The notes beneath the pieces were generated by a model, which was not told where the DNA came from, searched no databases, and saw only the letters and a list, made by a program, of their open reading frames with translations. Below, piece after piece: positions 1 to 11,474 of a DNA stretch of 64,000 bases (position 1 is its first letter; each line of letters starts with the position of its first letter). Source of the stretch: Hypomyces perniciosus (taxonomy: Eukaryota; Ascomycota; Sordariomycetes; Hypocreales; Hypocreaceae); NCBI GenBank assembly GCA_008477525.1, contig SPDT01000006.1, forward strand, positions 2,817,501-2,881,500, in the 5' to 3' direction. The translations under genes were made by a program, and so were the position numbers.

Positions 1-1493
1 AAAAACTTGTGTATGATATCATTTCACGTTCACCGACGTAGCAGCGGATGTCATACAGGAAATCAAATCAAACCTTGCAAGCGTGGCATTCCCAAAAAAA
101 ATACAGGGTAGGCAGGCAAGCATCAATATGATATCTACTAGCTACGAAGTACTCCGTATATTTCCATCACAGTAATAAATCACATGATAAAGAAGTATGA
201 ACTTGCAAATGTAGATTTCGGGAATAGAGTTGCACAACATGCGTTTGTGTCAGTCATAGAAGAGTTGAAGAAGTTTTAGGTGAAGGCGTGCTGCAGATGG
301 CACCTACTAATATCCTTCGGATGATGCAGCCAACCTTGCTTGCTATGCTATGGAAGGAGTTCGAAGTACGGTGTACGAAGCACGCGTAGCTTACCGCTGG
401 TAATAAGTAATGCCAAGATAAGAAGAAGGTTCTTTGTTTGTGCTTCTACTCCGTATAGAGTAGCATATTACAGGAATGCTGGGCAAAATTTTGAACCAAA
501 GTTGATGTTTGCCAGCTGCCAGCTCCTGAAGGCTGAAGCCAATTTCTTTTTTGGCTTCCTCACCACATGCATGGGAGCCACGACACAACGCCACATCACA
601 ACATGAAGCGGGAGAAGAAATCATAAACCTCGCCTTTCTTCGGGAATCTCTAGATATGTGGAAGCGAGACAAGAGGTAAAATTGGTTCTTCAGGTGACGA
701 CGAGGACCTAAGCTTTATCCATGCGCACACCTTGAGTCTGAAGGCCAGGTACCTGCCAACTATCATAGCCCTCCGCAAAAGCCTATCAGGGGCGCGGCCC
801 ACCCACCGCATATAAGAAGCCAGCGGACCAACGAGCTTTCGATTCTTTCCCCTACCCCTGTCCGCCTTCATCTTTCCGCCCGTACCACCCTAGACACACC
901 CTAGGCCACCCTAGGCCACCCTGGACCTCTCCTGGACCTCCCCTGTAACCCAGCTCCTCGCTTCCCCATTGGCGACGTTGCAAAAACGACATTGTACCCC
1001 CCGAACCCTCGTTGAAGCCACCTGGTGCTTTCTTCCCGAGCCCCTTCCAGGCAAAACGTGTCTCGCAACACTCTTCTTCCTTGTCATCATCAAACCTCAA
1101 ACCTTCTCGCATCCTTCATCCCCCATTCATCATCACCTACTACTCATCATTCTTGCTGCTTGCCAGCCGGCGCGCCCTTGCGCAAAGCTCAGGCCCCATC
1201 ACCGCTGCAGACAGCCTGGCCGCACAGTTTCCCCCAATGCAACCGCATCAGCCGTGAACTCCGACTTCTACTCGCACGCTTTGCCGACCTTCGATCGAAC
1301 ATCTAGATCTTACGTTGTTCTCTCTCCCGTTTCTGGGAGACCTACCTGTTCACCACTCCTGTCTCGAGAGAACAGGCTCACCATCGTCTGTCTGCCTTGA
1401 TCATCCAGACCATACCTGAATTGTCACTACCCCATTGACGACATTCACCTCACCCCACAAAACTCACTCAACATCATCATCATCACCGTCATC
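1..1493. other. gene-free upstream stretch and pyrimidine-rich leader
   Basis: I see no convincing coding region here. Copies of the dispersed TACGAAGTA/TACTCCGTA motif lie at 143-158 and 446-455. Around 887-945 there is a short imperfect tandem of CCTAGGCCACC-like units. From about 1060 to 1493 the plus strand is C/T-rich, as expected for the leader and core promoter of the gene starting at 1494. Confidence 0.6.
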
Positions 1494-2864
1494 ATGGCTG
1501 ATGCAAACTACATCTACACCATCGGTGGCTATGCCACCTTGATTGGCATTGGCTATGTCATTTACCATGTGTCAACTCAACGGGACAAGAAGCGAGTTGG
1601 CACGACCATCACCAAACCTACCAAGGCACCGAATCAAGAACCGCGAAAAGAAGATAGAAAAAAGAAGCAGCGGTTGGAGAACTTTGTTACGGATCAAGAA
1701 TCCTCCAACAAAGCATCCAAGGCTGAGTCCCAAAACAAGGAGAAGGACAAGCCTGCCGAGGCCAACCAATGGCTGGATAATGCGGCAGACAACGAGAAAC
1801 AGGAGGCCATCAACAATCGAGAGTTCGCTAAGCAGCTTGCCAGAGCCCAAGAAGGCACCAAGCTTGCCGCGAACAAGAAAGAGGCGACAAAGCAACGCGA
1901 GAAGTCCGTGAAGCAATCCCGTGCCAACAAGATTAAGAATGCTGCCGCGGACAAGTCCGCCGTTGAGGCCACTGAGGTCGCTGAGCCCACTGAGGCCACT
2001 GAGACCCCCGCTGTCCCCACCATTCAATCTGCCCCGTCCTCGAACGGAGCCGATGCTGACGATGACGAATCATCCATTGCTTCGCCCGAGACGCGCCCTG
2101 TGGACGTGAGTGGTGTCAGCGACATGCTTGAGCCAGCCCCTGCCGGCCCATCCGTGCTGCGCCTCACCGACACTGGCTCCAAGAAGCAGAAGAAGAAGGC
2201 CACCAAGGCCCCTGAGCAGGTCGAGACGAAGAAGCAGCGACAGAACCGGAAGAAGGCTGAGGCTGCCAAGGCTGCTCGTCAGGAGGCTGAGAAGGAGCGC
2301 AAGGTTCTCGAGCAGAATCAGCGACGGCAAGCACGCATTGCCGAAGGTCGCCCCGCTCAGGACGGATCCCAGTTCATGGCTGCCAATGGGACCAAGTCTG
2401 CTTGGAGTGAAGGTGCTCCCAACGGTACCAATGGCGTTGAGACCAAGAACCCTGACAATGCCGCGATCCACGCGCCTTTGGATACTTTTGACGAGAAGCC
2501 TGCTGTAGCTGCGGCTTCCGCTGCTGCGCCTAAGCAAGAATCTGCCCCCAAGAAGGAATCCAGCCTGAAGCCCGAGAGCTCCTGGATTTCATCTCTCCCC
2601 TCCGAGGAGGAGCAGATGGAGATGCTCAAGGACGAGTCCGACGAGTGGAGCACTGTGAAGACCAAGAAGTCGAAGAAGGCCCGGACCGCCTCCTCTGAAT
2701 CTGGCGAAGAGCCCAGTCAGCCGGCCCAGCCCAAGCAGGCCACCGTCAACAACGCCCAGAAGTCGGCAAAACCCACATCGGCCAAGAGCTTTGGATCATT
2801 CTCGGCACTGACCACTAAGGACGACTCTGCTGAGGAGGAAGCCGAGGAAGAGTGGGACGTTTAG
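1494..2864 (+). CDS. conserved fungal single-pass membrane protein, lysine-rich
   Basis: Intronless 456-aa protein. Residues about 8-27 form one hydrophobic segment that probably anchors the N-terminus in a membrane. The rest is hydrophilic, full of K, E, A and Q, with likely coiled coil at about 230-280. The acidic C-terminus carries a W-I-S-S-L-P-S-E-E-E motif and a D-E-W-S-T-V-K-T-K-K-S-K-K motif and ends in EEEWDV. The layout (anchor, basic coil, tryptophan motifs) resembles ER or ribosome-associated tail proteins, but I recognise no named family. The ATG sits in a good context (gtcatcATGG) after a pyrimidine-rich leader. The function is unknown; the coding call is strong because the frame is long and unbroken. 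Confidence 0.85.
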   Translation: MADANYIYTIGGYATLIGIGYVIYHVSTQRDKKRVGTTITKPTKAPNQEPRKEDRKKKQRLENFVTDQESSNKASKAESQNKEKDKPAEANQWLDNAADNEKQEAINNREFAKQLARAQEGTKLAANKKEATKQREKSVKQSRANKIKNAAADKSAVEATEVAEPTEATETPAVPTIQSAPSSNGADADDDESSIASPETRPVDVSGVSDMLEPAPAGPSVLRLTDTGSKKQKKKATKAPEQVETKKQRQNRKKAEAAKAARQEAEKERKVLEQNQRRQARIAEGRPAQDGSQFMAANGTKSAWSEGAPNGTNGVETKNPDNAAIHAPLDTFDEKPAVAAASAAAPKQESAPKKESSLKPESSWISSLPSEEEQMEMLKDESDEWSTVKTKKSKKARTASSESGEEPSQPAQPKQATVNNAQKSAKPTSAKSFGSFSALTTKDDSAEEEAEEEWDV

Positions 2865-5784
2865 AACCAAGAGAGCCAGCAACGTCGCAGCATATCTGTA
2901 ACCCGAAGCGGCATGATGATTATTGCCCTGCCGCTGTACACTATTTCCATTGACCGACACATGATCGGTGTTTTGCCATTTTTGTTTTTTTCCCCTTTCT
3001 TTTTCGTTTTTCGTTTTTCTCTCCGTTGCCTGTAGGGTTGGATGAAGAGGCATCCCAAAAAGGCTGTTGCTGGAACAAAAAAGGTCCTAGGAGGGCTGGT
3101 CGTCGTGTTTGATTGATGAGGCAATTGTTTTGTGGCCTGGAGTTGTGGTTTCAACCAACTTTACCGGCGACTGCGGCCTCTTTCGGAACTGGCTGTTGGG
3201 GTTGAGGCTGGAAACCAGGCATGTACGGAGGCAATATGGAGGTATGGGAACAAAGGGCTCCGAGGTGGATGAGCAATGAACATTTGTGTGTGTGTGTGTG
3301 GGGCTATGTAAAATGTTGGACCAAACATGCGGCAGAGACATCCTCAATATAAAAACTTTATAAAATACCACCGATGCTGGTGTTTACTTGTAGTTTACGA
3401 AGCACAAAGTACAGTGAAGCTTGATGTCTACACGTGTGAAGGCTGTTTGCAGATTGAGGCCATAGTGAGCTGTTACCATAAACGGACAGCTGACCTACTA
3501 TGCCAATATAGGCTATAGCTTCTGGATCCTGCATATGGCGTTCCTAGATCGCGGTCAACCGGGAAGCTGATGCCGTAGCACCAGCACCAGCGCCAGCAGG
3601 TTACTAGTTAGGCACATGCTCCATTGTCCGTCCAACCTGGAGATTGCATCTGCGCACGCTTTGGCTTGGTTGCCCAATGGCAGGAGTCGTAGATCTTGGT
3701 TTAGCCTCATTGCTGGAGTGACATTCTGTAGGATTGTGTTGCATACAAATATCAAGACTCACATGGTAAGTGTAAGTGCAAGTGTAAATACTAAGTGAGA
3801 TATTTTTTTTCGGATCTGTCGAGTGTCTGACTGCCAAGTTATTGATGCATGTGCTGCATGTGCTGCATTAATGCTTAGTAGAGGTGGAAAGCTTTGTCCG
3901 AATGTCTCCGGACCATCGGGTGTTCTCTGTTCTGTCAGCATTAGGAATAGCAATTAGGCTGTCGAATTCATGGTTTTCGGAATTCTGTTATCCGATTTAA
4001 AAATGGAAAACTTAAAAGTGCATGATGGACTAAATTGTAATGTATGACGACGTGGCACTTGGTCAGAGAGTTTGAGACTTCCCAACAGAAGTTAATACGG
4101 ATGTGATGCATGGATGGCTTCACTGGCGATGCGATACTCCGTACTCCCGCACATACTAGCCCACAAAATGGACAAACCGGACCTCTAGGGGGAGGACAGC
4201 TGTAATTGGGGACAGACCAAGTATGTACATACATACGCGAGCCCGAGATTCTAGCTTTTCCATATAGAGAGGCGTACGAAGTATAGCGTCAGGCAACCAC
4301 ATGTATTACTAGTATACTCGTATGTGGTGGTGGTGATCACCATGCATGAACGGAGCATGAGGGCGGTCCTTGGCGTTTTCGTGGACCCTACCGGAGGACA
4401 GAATACGGAGTACTTCGTAGTACTCGTCGTCAATTCACCATTCCGCTTCATCGCACGCATCCGGAGGCGCGCGGAGGGACACGGACGGAGCGTTGGTTGG
4501 GCCCGTTCGCTGTCGAGGGAGATGAGGTACTGGCTGACACGCGTCCCGTTCCCGTCTGACAGTTCTTCCGGGGGGGGGGGCTGCCCTTTGTTCTTTTTTT
4601 TTTCTTTTTCTTTTCCACTCGCGATCCCGTTCTCCAGCGTACAAATGGTATTAGTAGATGCACCCCAAAACCGACAATCTTGGAGCTGTGATGTAGTAGC
4701 AGTAGGAGCATGAAAAGCCAAAAGGTAATAAGAAGGACTGCGCCGTCTGTTTTTCAAATTTAGGTAGGTTTCTCTAGTCGCATATACACACAACCCAACA
4801 ACCTTGGCGCTGGTGTGGAGGTACCATTGCGTATCCCATAGCACGAATGTACATATAGTACTACGAGTATGAACGAGTACCTGTGCAACAGCTACGTTGG
4901 TGGCGCTGGAGGGACCACATAGTGTGTAGCGGCCGCCATTGGGCGCTACGGGCGGGATTGCTGCTACCTCGAGGTACGAAACTCGCGCTGTTGGCTCCAT
5001 TGCCACTAATCATAAGGCCTCGGTTGCCCCCTGCCTGCAGCGTCTACAGCGCACTCTCGCACTTTTGCAGTTCCCCAGCCAGCAAGCAGCAGTACGAAGT
5101 ACTCCGTAGCTGCTAACGCTATAGCACGAGTACTCAAACCCGCCGCCCGACGGCGGTTGTGAAACTCGCCTGGCCTCCCTTCTTGGCCATTCCAACCTCA
5201 CTGCCACGTACGAGTACTCGTACTGCCTACCGCAGGTAGTCCTCCACGCATCAATACTCGTACTCCTTTTGCCTCCCAACGCGCTTCGCTTCTTTTGTTA
5301 ATTCTTTTGTTTCTCGAAATCCTGCTTCCCTATCCTTCGTCCTGACGAGCCTCTACTGCGAATTCTTTGATCACACTCTTTTTTTTCTCATTCGCTTCCC
5401 ATCTTCATCTACGTATTCTTGATATTTCACGTCTCTCGGCTTGAAACAGTCGCAGCCCCCTTACTTGTCTGACGATTCCGCCCCTCGCCCTTACTATTGA
5501 AGCACGACGACTCCCATTACCACTCCACTCCAGTGCCTCCGAAAACGATTCGATAGCCAGTACCTCCTTCCACCGGAATATCCTCATCAATTCTTTTTTT
5601 CTCTCTTTCTCTCTGGGGCCATTGATTGTCCCCGTGCGCTGTTCCTTAAACCTCGGCTTCTCATCTACGTGTGTCGCTATCGATTCGTTTCCAATAGACC
5701 ACCATCCTTCCATGTTCTGTCATTGGCTATTATCAATTGAGAGGCATTCTTGATTCGGGCAAACGCGCCCTGTAATCCGACGAA
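2865..5784. other. gene-free region of about 2.9 kb
   Basis: No gene is supported. It holds a (TG)n run at 3285-3300, a poly-G run near 4570 followed by a T-rich tract, and copies of the TACTCCGTA-type motif near 4132, 4403 and 5092. From about 5280 to 5784 the plus strand is C/T-rich and probably forms the leader of the next gene. The long minus-strand frame at 4251-5006 has no family signal and runs through these repeats, so I do not call it. Confidence 0.55.
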
Positions 5785-7011
5785 ATGTCTTTCCCCGTCG
5801 CCTTCCAATCCGCCATCTTCTACATCCTCGCCTGCACGCCATGCACCCAGGTTCGCCATCGACAAAAGGCCAAGGACCAGGCCAAAAAGGAGAGGATAGA
5901 AAAGGCCAAGCTGGAGACTGAACAACCTGGCCTCTACCGCCACCCATCTCCATTCAACACGAACCCCTTCTGGCAAGAGGAAATCAGCATGGGACCGAGC
6001 CTGCCGAAGAAGTCAACTAGCAAGAACTCGAGCCAACGGGGCCTGATGAGCGCAGGGAGAGAAAGCAGTGCTATGAGCGTGTCAGAACATACCAATATTG
6101 GGGATAGCCGGACACATTTTGGCGATAGCACTACGGCAATGCCGGAGGAGGATGGTCTATCTGACGATTGGAACAGGCGACACGGATACCAGCGCGAGGA
6201 TGAGGAGCTTTGGGGAGGAGAGTCTGGCCACAAACTCAAGGATGCCTTCTCCAAGGCACGGGATTCCGCAGGACGACTGATCGAATCTACATTAGGGATC
6301 GACAAGGAAGTGACGGAGGAGGAGCGACGCGCCTTTTACTTCGCTCCTAGAAACCCACCTGTTAATGATTACCACCCGCCCGTTGTTAGCAGCAAACAAC
6401 CGCACAAAACCGCTCACAAGTGGATGCTTCAACCGCCACCGCCTGCCAAAGTTATGGAGGGCAAGGTTCCCGTTAGTCGCGCAGTCAGCTCTAGTAGCAA
6501 ATCAAGTGGGAGAACGTTGACAGGAGGAGGAAGCGGTGGGGGAGATGTTCACCTGGCTCGAATGGTCCAGGAGAAGCTCGTTAAGGAGAGGATGATGAAG
6601 GAAAAGGAGAACACACCCACCGAGTCGGAGTTGATAGAGTCCCTTTTCGTCACCCGAAGCCGGAGCAGCCGGTCAAACCTGACACGGGCTCGCAGCTTAT
6701 CCTTTGATGGATCTGACGAATCCTTGGAGCATCCATTCGATAGGCGGAGAAGGAGCACTCGATTAAGGCCATTGGCCGTACCGCCAGGATTCGAAGAGTC
6801 GGAGGATGAGTACGAGGACATATTTGCGCACCGTATGTCCAAAAGTGCCAGCCAGTCTAGTGCACATGCGGCACAACGGCCAAAGCTGGAAACCATACCG
6901 AGCAGCGAAACCAGCAATAGCCGTCCTCGGTCAAAGAGGTCGACAAGACGGCAAAGGTCGGCTAGGATGAAGAAGACGGCGGGATCACCGGTTGGTGACG
7001 ACTCTGATTAG
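5785..7011 (+). CDS. conserved fungal protein of unknown function
   Basis: Intronless 408-aa protein. The N-terminus is a short hydrophobic stretch with two cysteines (FYILACTPCTQ, residues about 11-21), followed by a basic helix and the P-G-L-Y-R-H-P-S-P-F motif common to a fungal family of unknown role. The middle is serine-rich and acidic; an E-E-E-R-R-A-F-Y-F-A-P segment lies near residue 180. The C-terminal third is arginine- and serine-rich and looks disordered. The N-terminal cysteines could be lipidated to tether the protein to a membrane, but that is inference. The ATG follows a long pyrimidine-rich leader. Confidence 0.85.
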   Translation: MSFPVAFQSAIFYILACTPCTQVRHRQKAKDQAKKERIEKAKLETEQPGLYRHPSPFNTNPFWQEEISMGPSLPKKSTSKNSSQRGLMSAGRESSAMSVSEHTNIGDSRTHFGDSTTAMPEEDGLSDDWNRRHGYQREDEELWGGESGHKLKDAFSKARDSAGRLIESTLGIDKEVTEEERRAFYFAPRNPPVNDYHPPVVSSKQPHKTAHKWMLQPPPPAKVMEGKVPVSRAVSSSSKSSGRTLTGGGSGGGDVHLARMVQEKLVKERMMKEKENTPTESELIESLFVTRSRSSRSNLTRARSLSFDGSDESLEHPFDRRRRSTRLRPLAVPPGFEESEDEYEDIFAHRMSKSASQSSAHAAQRPKLETIPSSETSNSRPRSKRSTRRQRSARMKKTAGSPVGDDSD

Positions 7012-7449
7012 AGTTACAATTCGTTTAAGAAAGACCCGAAAGCAACGGCCGTCATGGCCAGGCAGTGTCTTTACACACAGTCTTTGTATTTTTATTATAT
7101 GCATGTCTTTCTGGGGAGGTTTCGCTTCTGTCTGAGCATAGCACAAGAACGGCGTGGCGGGTATCATTGGATAACTTTTGGGTCACAGCTCGGCGTACAG
7201 GTTTGGCGTTGTTTTTTTGTACAGACACAAGAGGCAAGAGTATATAGCCCAGAGAGCAGTGCCAGTCACACAACAGAGTCTTTTTCGTCACGCCCAACAC
7301 TTCAGTTTGACTGTCTCTTGTCTTTTGAAATCGTTCATTTTGTCGTCTGGGTATATCGTCAAAGACATCCATCCAGTCCAAGGAACCTAAACGCCAAACA
7401 TGCAAAACCTACTCATTATGATAGTATTTCTTTTCGAGGCCGTAACGTA
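7012..7449. other. 438-bp gap between convergent genes
   Basis: This is the shared 3' region of the genes ending at 7011 (plus) and 7450 (minus). I see no coding region or notable repeat. Confidence 0.5.
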
Positions 7450-8103
7450 TTATAGATGCAATCCTTCATCCTGGTCATCATCGTCGGTCCCCAGATTCCT
7501 CAGACGCTCCTCCAACGCTGCTCTTAGCTGCTCGTCGTTCAAGCTCCCACCTCCTCCGTTTGGCCGTCCGGGCTGACTATCCAGATGGATCTGGCCGTCG
7601 CGTATCGTGCCCGTTTGGAACGTTCCATCAGACCAAGCCGAGTGCCGCGGCTGTTCACCTTGACCCTCCTCTTCATTGACTGTACGTCCACTTGTTGCTT
7701 CGCCGTTGATCTCCTTGTCATCCTGCTTATCTGCTGCTATTTCGTCTTTGCTCTGAAATTCAGTCCAGCTCACGCCTCGGTCTTCAACTTCTGTGCGGAT
7801 GAGGGCTAGGCGCTCAGCCATGCGCTCGATGACTTGTTCGTTTTCGCGGATGGCGTCGATACAATCCTGGTCTGGTGCGGTGGCGTCGTCGTCGTTGTTG
7901 GTATTAGATGAGGGAGAACCATTCAAGGCGACGGCGGTGCCTTCGGCGAAGGGCTTGAGCTGGTCGTTGGAGTATTGGAGGTGGGCGATGGAGTTGCGGA
8001 TTTCGAGGACTTTGAGGTGTAGCATGCCGATGGAGAGGTCTTTGAGGGCGGCGGCGAAGTGGGTGGGTGATATGGGGCGTGTGTCGGCCGACATTGTGGT
8101 CAT
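7450..8103 (-). CDS. tma17: Tma17-like proteasome assembly chaperone
   Basis: About 217 aa. The core E-I-R-N-S-I-A-H-L-Q-Y-S-N-D-Q-L-K-P-F, then a loop and R-E-N-E-Q-V-I-E-R-M-A-E-R, matches the paired helices of Tma17/ADC17, a stress-induced chaperone in yeast that helps assemble the proteasome base by binding Rpt6. The C-terminal half is polar, contains an AWSDGTFQTG motif, and is longer than in yeast. Extension upstream of 8103 is open but lacks an ATG; the ATGs at 8103 and 8094 are the candidates, and 8094 has the better context (A at -3). It is divergent from the mitochondrial rhomboid gene and shares about 350 bp of promoter with it. Confidence 0.8.
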   Translation of the reverse strand: MTTMSADTRPISPTHFAAALKDLSIGMLHLKVLEIRNSIAHLQYSNDQLKPFAEGTAVALNGSPSSNTNNDDDATAPDQDCIDAIRENEQVIERMAERLALIRTEVEDRGVSWTEFQSKDEIAADKQDDKEINGEATSGRTVNEEEGQGEQPRHSAWSDGTFQTGTIRDGQIHLDSQPGRPNGGGGSLNDEQLRAALEERLRNLGTDDDDQDEGLHL

Positions 8104-8452
8104 TTGTGCTCTGTAGATGAGATGGAGCCGTGTTCTTTTTCTGGTGAATGTGCGGAGATGTTTGAGGTTCAATAGCTGTTGTGTTTGTAGGTGGATTAGA
8201 ACTGGAATGTTCGATGAGTTGGTGAGGTTATGGAGGGGCAACGTTTATTAGTGGAGGGGTTTGCGTGGCATGGCGTAGCACCCCTGCAGCCTAGCGGACC
8301 GACCCTGACGCATCCAATCCATCCATTTCCTTTGAATTTTTGGTGGTGGCATGTTTGCCTTCACCTTTCCAGCCCGGACGATCCGCAGATAACGGGGCAT
8401 TGTAGGCCTTTCGGCACCTCGACGCGCAGCTGGCGCATGTAGCTCCGTCAGC
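8104..8452. promoter_or_regulatory. divergent promoter region, tma17 / pcp1
   Basis: This 349-bp gap separates two divergent start codons, so both promoters must lie here. I see no clear TATA box. Confidence 0.5.
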
Positions 8453-10141
8453 ATGAGCGCACTCAATTGCTCCAATGCCTCGCGGTCCCTCGTGAGGGTC
8501 GCTGTCCGGGGCTTCTCGAGCCCATCTCGGATGATACAGCCCTCGACGACGACGACGACGACATCACGATGGCTCTCGTGCTGTGCACTGCAAAGACACG
8601 GCGGTGGAGCATCACGACAGAGCCAATGGCTCGTTTCAAAGACGGGAAGGGCATTGGCTGCGTCGAATCAGCGTCTTGACGGTGGTCGTCGGACGTTGTT
8701 CTCGCCCAAGATCATTCGCGATTATGATGAGCTGCCCCGGGACTACCGCGACCAAGCTGGGCTTGCGTTTGGCGGTAGGGATCTGTCAGAGGCAGAGGTG
8801 GCTAAGATATTTGGGTCGGAGATTGGTGCTGCCAAGGCCAACCATCTTATGAGGATACTCCATGGAAGGAGAGTTGCTGGGACATTGCAGGATCCCGCCT
8901 TTGCGATACATACGGCTCAGTTCACAGATGAGGAGATTGCTAGGGCGTTGGCATACCTGCGGAAAGCGGTTCCAGTAGAAGAGGTTAGGAATGCAGGCTT
9001 GAGAGCTGAGGACGAGTTGGAGCAAATGGAGCAGGAGATGAAACAAGCGGCGAAGAAGAAAGAGACGACCGGCAAGGGGGGAGAAAAAGAGGAAAATGCT
9101 GCCGACGTTTATAAGCCCGATCCCGTCTACGGCCGGAGCAAGTTTGATGAAATACGGGCGCGAAATATTGCAAAGAACAAAGCCAAGGAGAAGGCCCTAG
9201 AGGAGGAAATGAAGGCCAAAGAGATGGCGGAAGGCGTCTCAGGCCCTCTTGCGAAGCTCCAAGACCAGACTCGAGAGATTGCGAACCCGCGCGTGGCAGA
9301 ATATTATAAGAAAGCACAGTCTGACCTTGATGCGCCGCCGGAGTTGAAAACTTGGGAGCGCATCCTGCCTTCGGCTACGGTGGTTGCTTTGGTTCTGGGA
9401 TTCATGGCAGCCGTCGGTATGGTCTACGAGGAGCCGTCGCCGCGGTTCAGGCTGTTCCGGGAGGTGTCTACTTCGCAAGCGACGGTGGGTGCCCTGATTG
9501 CGATCAATGCATTGGTCTTTTTGGGTTGGAGAATACCTCCGCTGTGGTCCCTCTTCAACCGCTACATGATCTTTGTCGTGGCGACAGTGAGACCGGTTAC
9601 GCTCTTCACGGCGGCCTTTTCACATACGAAACTCAGTCACTTGCTCGTGAACATGGTACCGCTGTGGTTCTTGGGAACGTGTCTGCATGACGAAATTGGT
9701 CGAGCAGACTTTCTCACGCTATACCTGGGCTGCGGCGCCATGGGCTTCCTCGGCAGCTTGGTCACGTACACGCTGCGGGGCTGGCTGACGGTCACGTCTC
9801 TCGGAGCATCCGGCGCGACGCTGGGGCTCTGCTCGGCGTACTTTTGGGAGCACCGGACAGATGGGTTCAAGATCTTTGGGCTGCCACAAGACGGCGTGCA
9901 CGGCATCGTGTTCCTGGCGTTGATAACGGCGCTGCAGTTGGCTGGGCTGGGGAAGACGGCGAAGCTCAAGGTGGACATTGCATCTCACCTGGCGGGCATT
10001 GCGGCGGGCATCCTGGGCATTGAGCTCTTGAATCGGACGGAGAGAAGGAAAAACAGTGTAGGGGGTGAGGATAAGGCGGTGATAGACATCTTGTCAGGGG
10101 AGACGGCGACAGCAACAGCAGAGGCTGATGAGAGGAAATAG
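8453..10141 (+). CDS. pcp1: mitochondrial rhomboid protease (Pcp1/PARL type)
   Basis: Intronless 562-aa intramembrane serine protease. The N-terminus is rich in R, S and A with few acids, as in a mitochondrial presequence. A charged coiled region at about 190-280 precedes the membrane core, which starts near residue 305. Rhomboid hallmarks are visible: the WRIPPLW loop (about 358), H-x-x-x-N in SHLLVNM, the nucleophile Ser453 in G-A-S-G-A, and the partner His512 in ASHLAG of the last helix. Members cleave inner-membrane proteins such as cytochrome c peroxidase and Mgm1 in yeast. The coiled insert makes it longer than yeast Pcp1. A CGA trinucleotide run near 8543 encodes threonines in the presequence. 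Confidence 0.9.
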   Translation: MSALNCSNASRSLVRVAVRGFSSPSRMIQPSTTTTTTSRWLSCCALQRHGGGASRQSQWLVSKTGRALAASNQRLDGGRRTLFSPKIIRDYDELPRDYRDQAGLAFGGRDLSEAEVAKIFGSEIGAAKANHLMRILHGRRVAGTLQDPAFAIHTAQFTDEEIARALAYLRKAVPVEEVRNAGLRAEDELEQMEQEMKQAAKKKETTGKGGEKEENAADVYKPDPVYGRSKFDEIRARNIAKNKAKEKALEEEMKAKEMAEGVSGPLAKLQDQTREIANPRVAEYYKKAQSDLDAPPELKTWERILPSATVVALVLGFMAAVGMVYEEPSPRFRLFREVSTSQATVGALIAINALVFLGWRIPPLWSLFNRYMIFVVATVRPVTLFTAAFSHTKLSHLLVNMVPLWFLGTCLHDEIGRADFLTLYLGCGAMGFLGSLVTYTLRGWLTVTSLGASGATLGLCSAYFWEHRTDGFKIFGLPQDGVHGIVFLALITALQLAGLGKTAKLKVDIASHLAGIAAGILGIELLNRTERRKNSVGGEDKAVIDILSGETATATAEADERK

Positions 10142-11474
10142 TTGAAACATGGAGGTATCATCACGAGAGCATGTAGACGATTACTCTGTACAATTTTTCT
10201 GTATAAATCATGAATATAAATAAATGCCTCTCATTTCTGACGATTTTATTCTGAGACATGTCTGCAATGTTGCATTGGACGGCATAATTATAGTAGCATC
10301 GATGTGCTGTGCCTGGCAGTTTGTGGCAGCCGAAATGCGCATGGCATGGCATGGCCCGCAGCCCCGCCAAGGCGGTCTCCGGGCAACGGTGCAACATCCC
10401 TGAAGGGTCAGATTTGTGTGGGGCGAATCTGACAAGCATGAAACCGCATGTTTTCGTCAATATCGCACTTCGTACGAAGTACTATGTACTACACTACGAG
10501 TAGGTACTCCGTTACAAAGCAGTAATACTGAGACGATGGAGAAGGATTTGGATATTCTTGTCCAATTGTTTGAACATTGTTGAACAATAATCTTTCTGGT
10601 ATTTATCTTTATCTATTTCTAATGCTTTTTTTTTCTTTTTTATTCTTCTCTTTTGCTCTTTATCCTTTTTCGTGGAATCCCACATTGAACAGGACAACAC
10701 GGCTCGCTCGTATCTGCGCTTACCAGGGCTTCTTCCTTCGGCTCCATCTGACAGTACGAGTAGAGCTTGCGACTTGGTCCGATGAATTCAACAGACCGAA
10801 CAGATTCAATCCGATGCTACCTACTTATTCTATTGTTTACTGCCCGATAAAGACTGCCATTGTTTCGACCAGTTCTTACAACAAAAACCAGCAATTTCAC
10901 GTCAAGACAGAGCGGCAGTTGAGGCTCCCTGGACAAGCCAACAATCGGTACTTCGTATCTACGGAGTACTCCGTACAGAGCACTCCGTACAGAGCAGAGG
11001 TCGGTCGGCCATCTGCATCCACCCCAGGGTACCCCCGAGATTGTCGCTGCAGGCTGACGCACGGGCTAAACACAGCTGTTGGAAGCCGCTGCAGAGCAAC
11101 AACAGCGGTGGGCGCTCGCCCTGGTTACTGGTTCTCGTCCACACCCCCCAAGACACCTGTGACCCCCTTCCGAAATCTCCGCAGGCTTGGCCGACCGAAC
11201 CTTCAACCCTTCGACGCCATCTCAACCCAAATTCACTCTTTCACTCTTCTTCATTCACGCCTTCTTCTGCCCGAGAACACAACGCGGACAACACCGACTC
11301 ACAGGGAAGCATCGACTCTACAAATAAATAAAAAAAACACCGGCTGCGAGATGGTCTAGCGTGCAGTCTTCGCCGTACTTTACTTTTTCACCTCTACGGA
11401 GCACTCTCTCTCGTCATCTACATCTCCCTTTCCCTTTTCTCTTCCGCCCGAGACGAGCTTCCGATTTGAGAATT
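10142..11474. other. gene-free region upstream of the sirtuin gene
   Basis: Open frames here lack family signal. Dense motif copies occur at 10470-10512 and 10949-10998, the latter with several TACGGAGTA/TACTCCGTA units and a repeated CACTCCGTACAGAG. From about 11170 the strand is C/T-rich and leads into the ATG at 11475. Confidence 0.55.
10219..10224 (+). terminator. AATAAA polyadenylation-type signal after pcp1
   Basis: An exact AATAAA lies about 78 nt after the pcp1 stop codon in an AT-rich stretch. It is a plausible 3' end signal for that gene. Confidence 0.45.

Noticed and set aside
4251..5006. 251-aa minus-strand open frame
   Set aside because: It runs through motif repeats and a poly-G/T tract, shows no family motif and has a composition unlike neighbouring genes.
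10577..11359. 260-aa plus-strand open frame upstream of the sirtuin
   Set aside because: It begins at a TTG, crosses TACTCCGTA repeats and a C/T-rich leader, and has no recognisable motif.
11361..11474. 38-residue N-terminal extension of the sirtuin
   Set aside because: It starts at GTG; the first ATG in frame is 11475.
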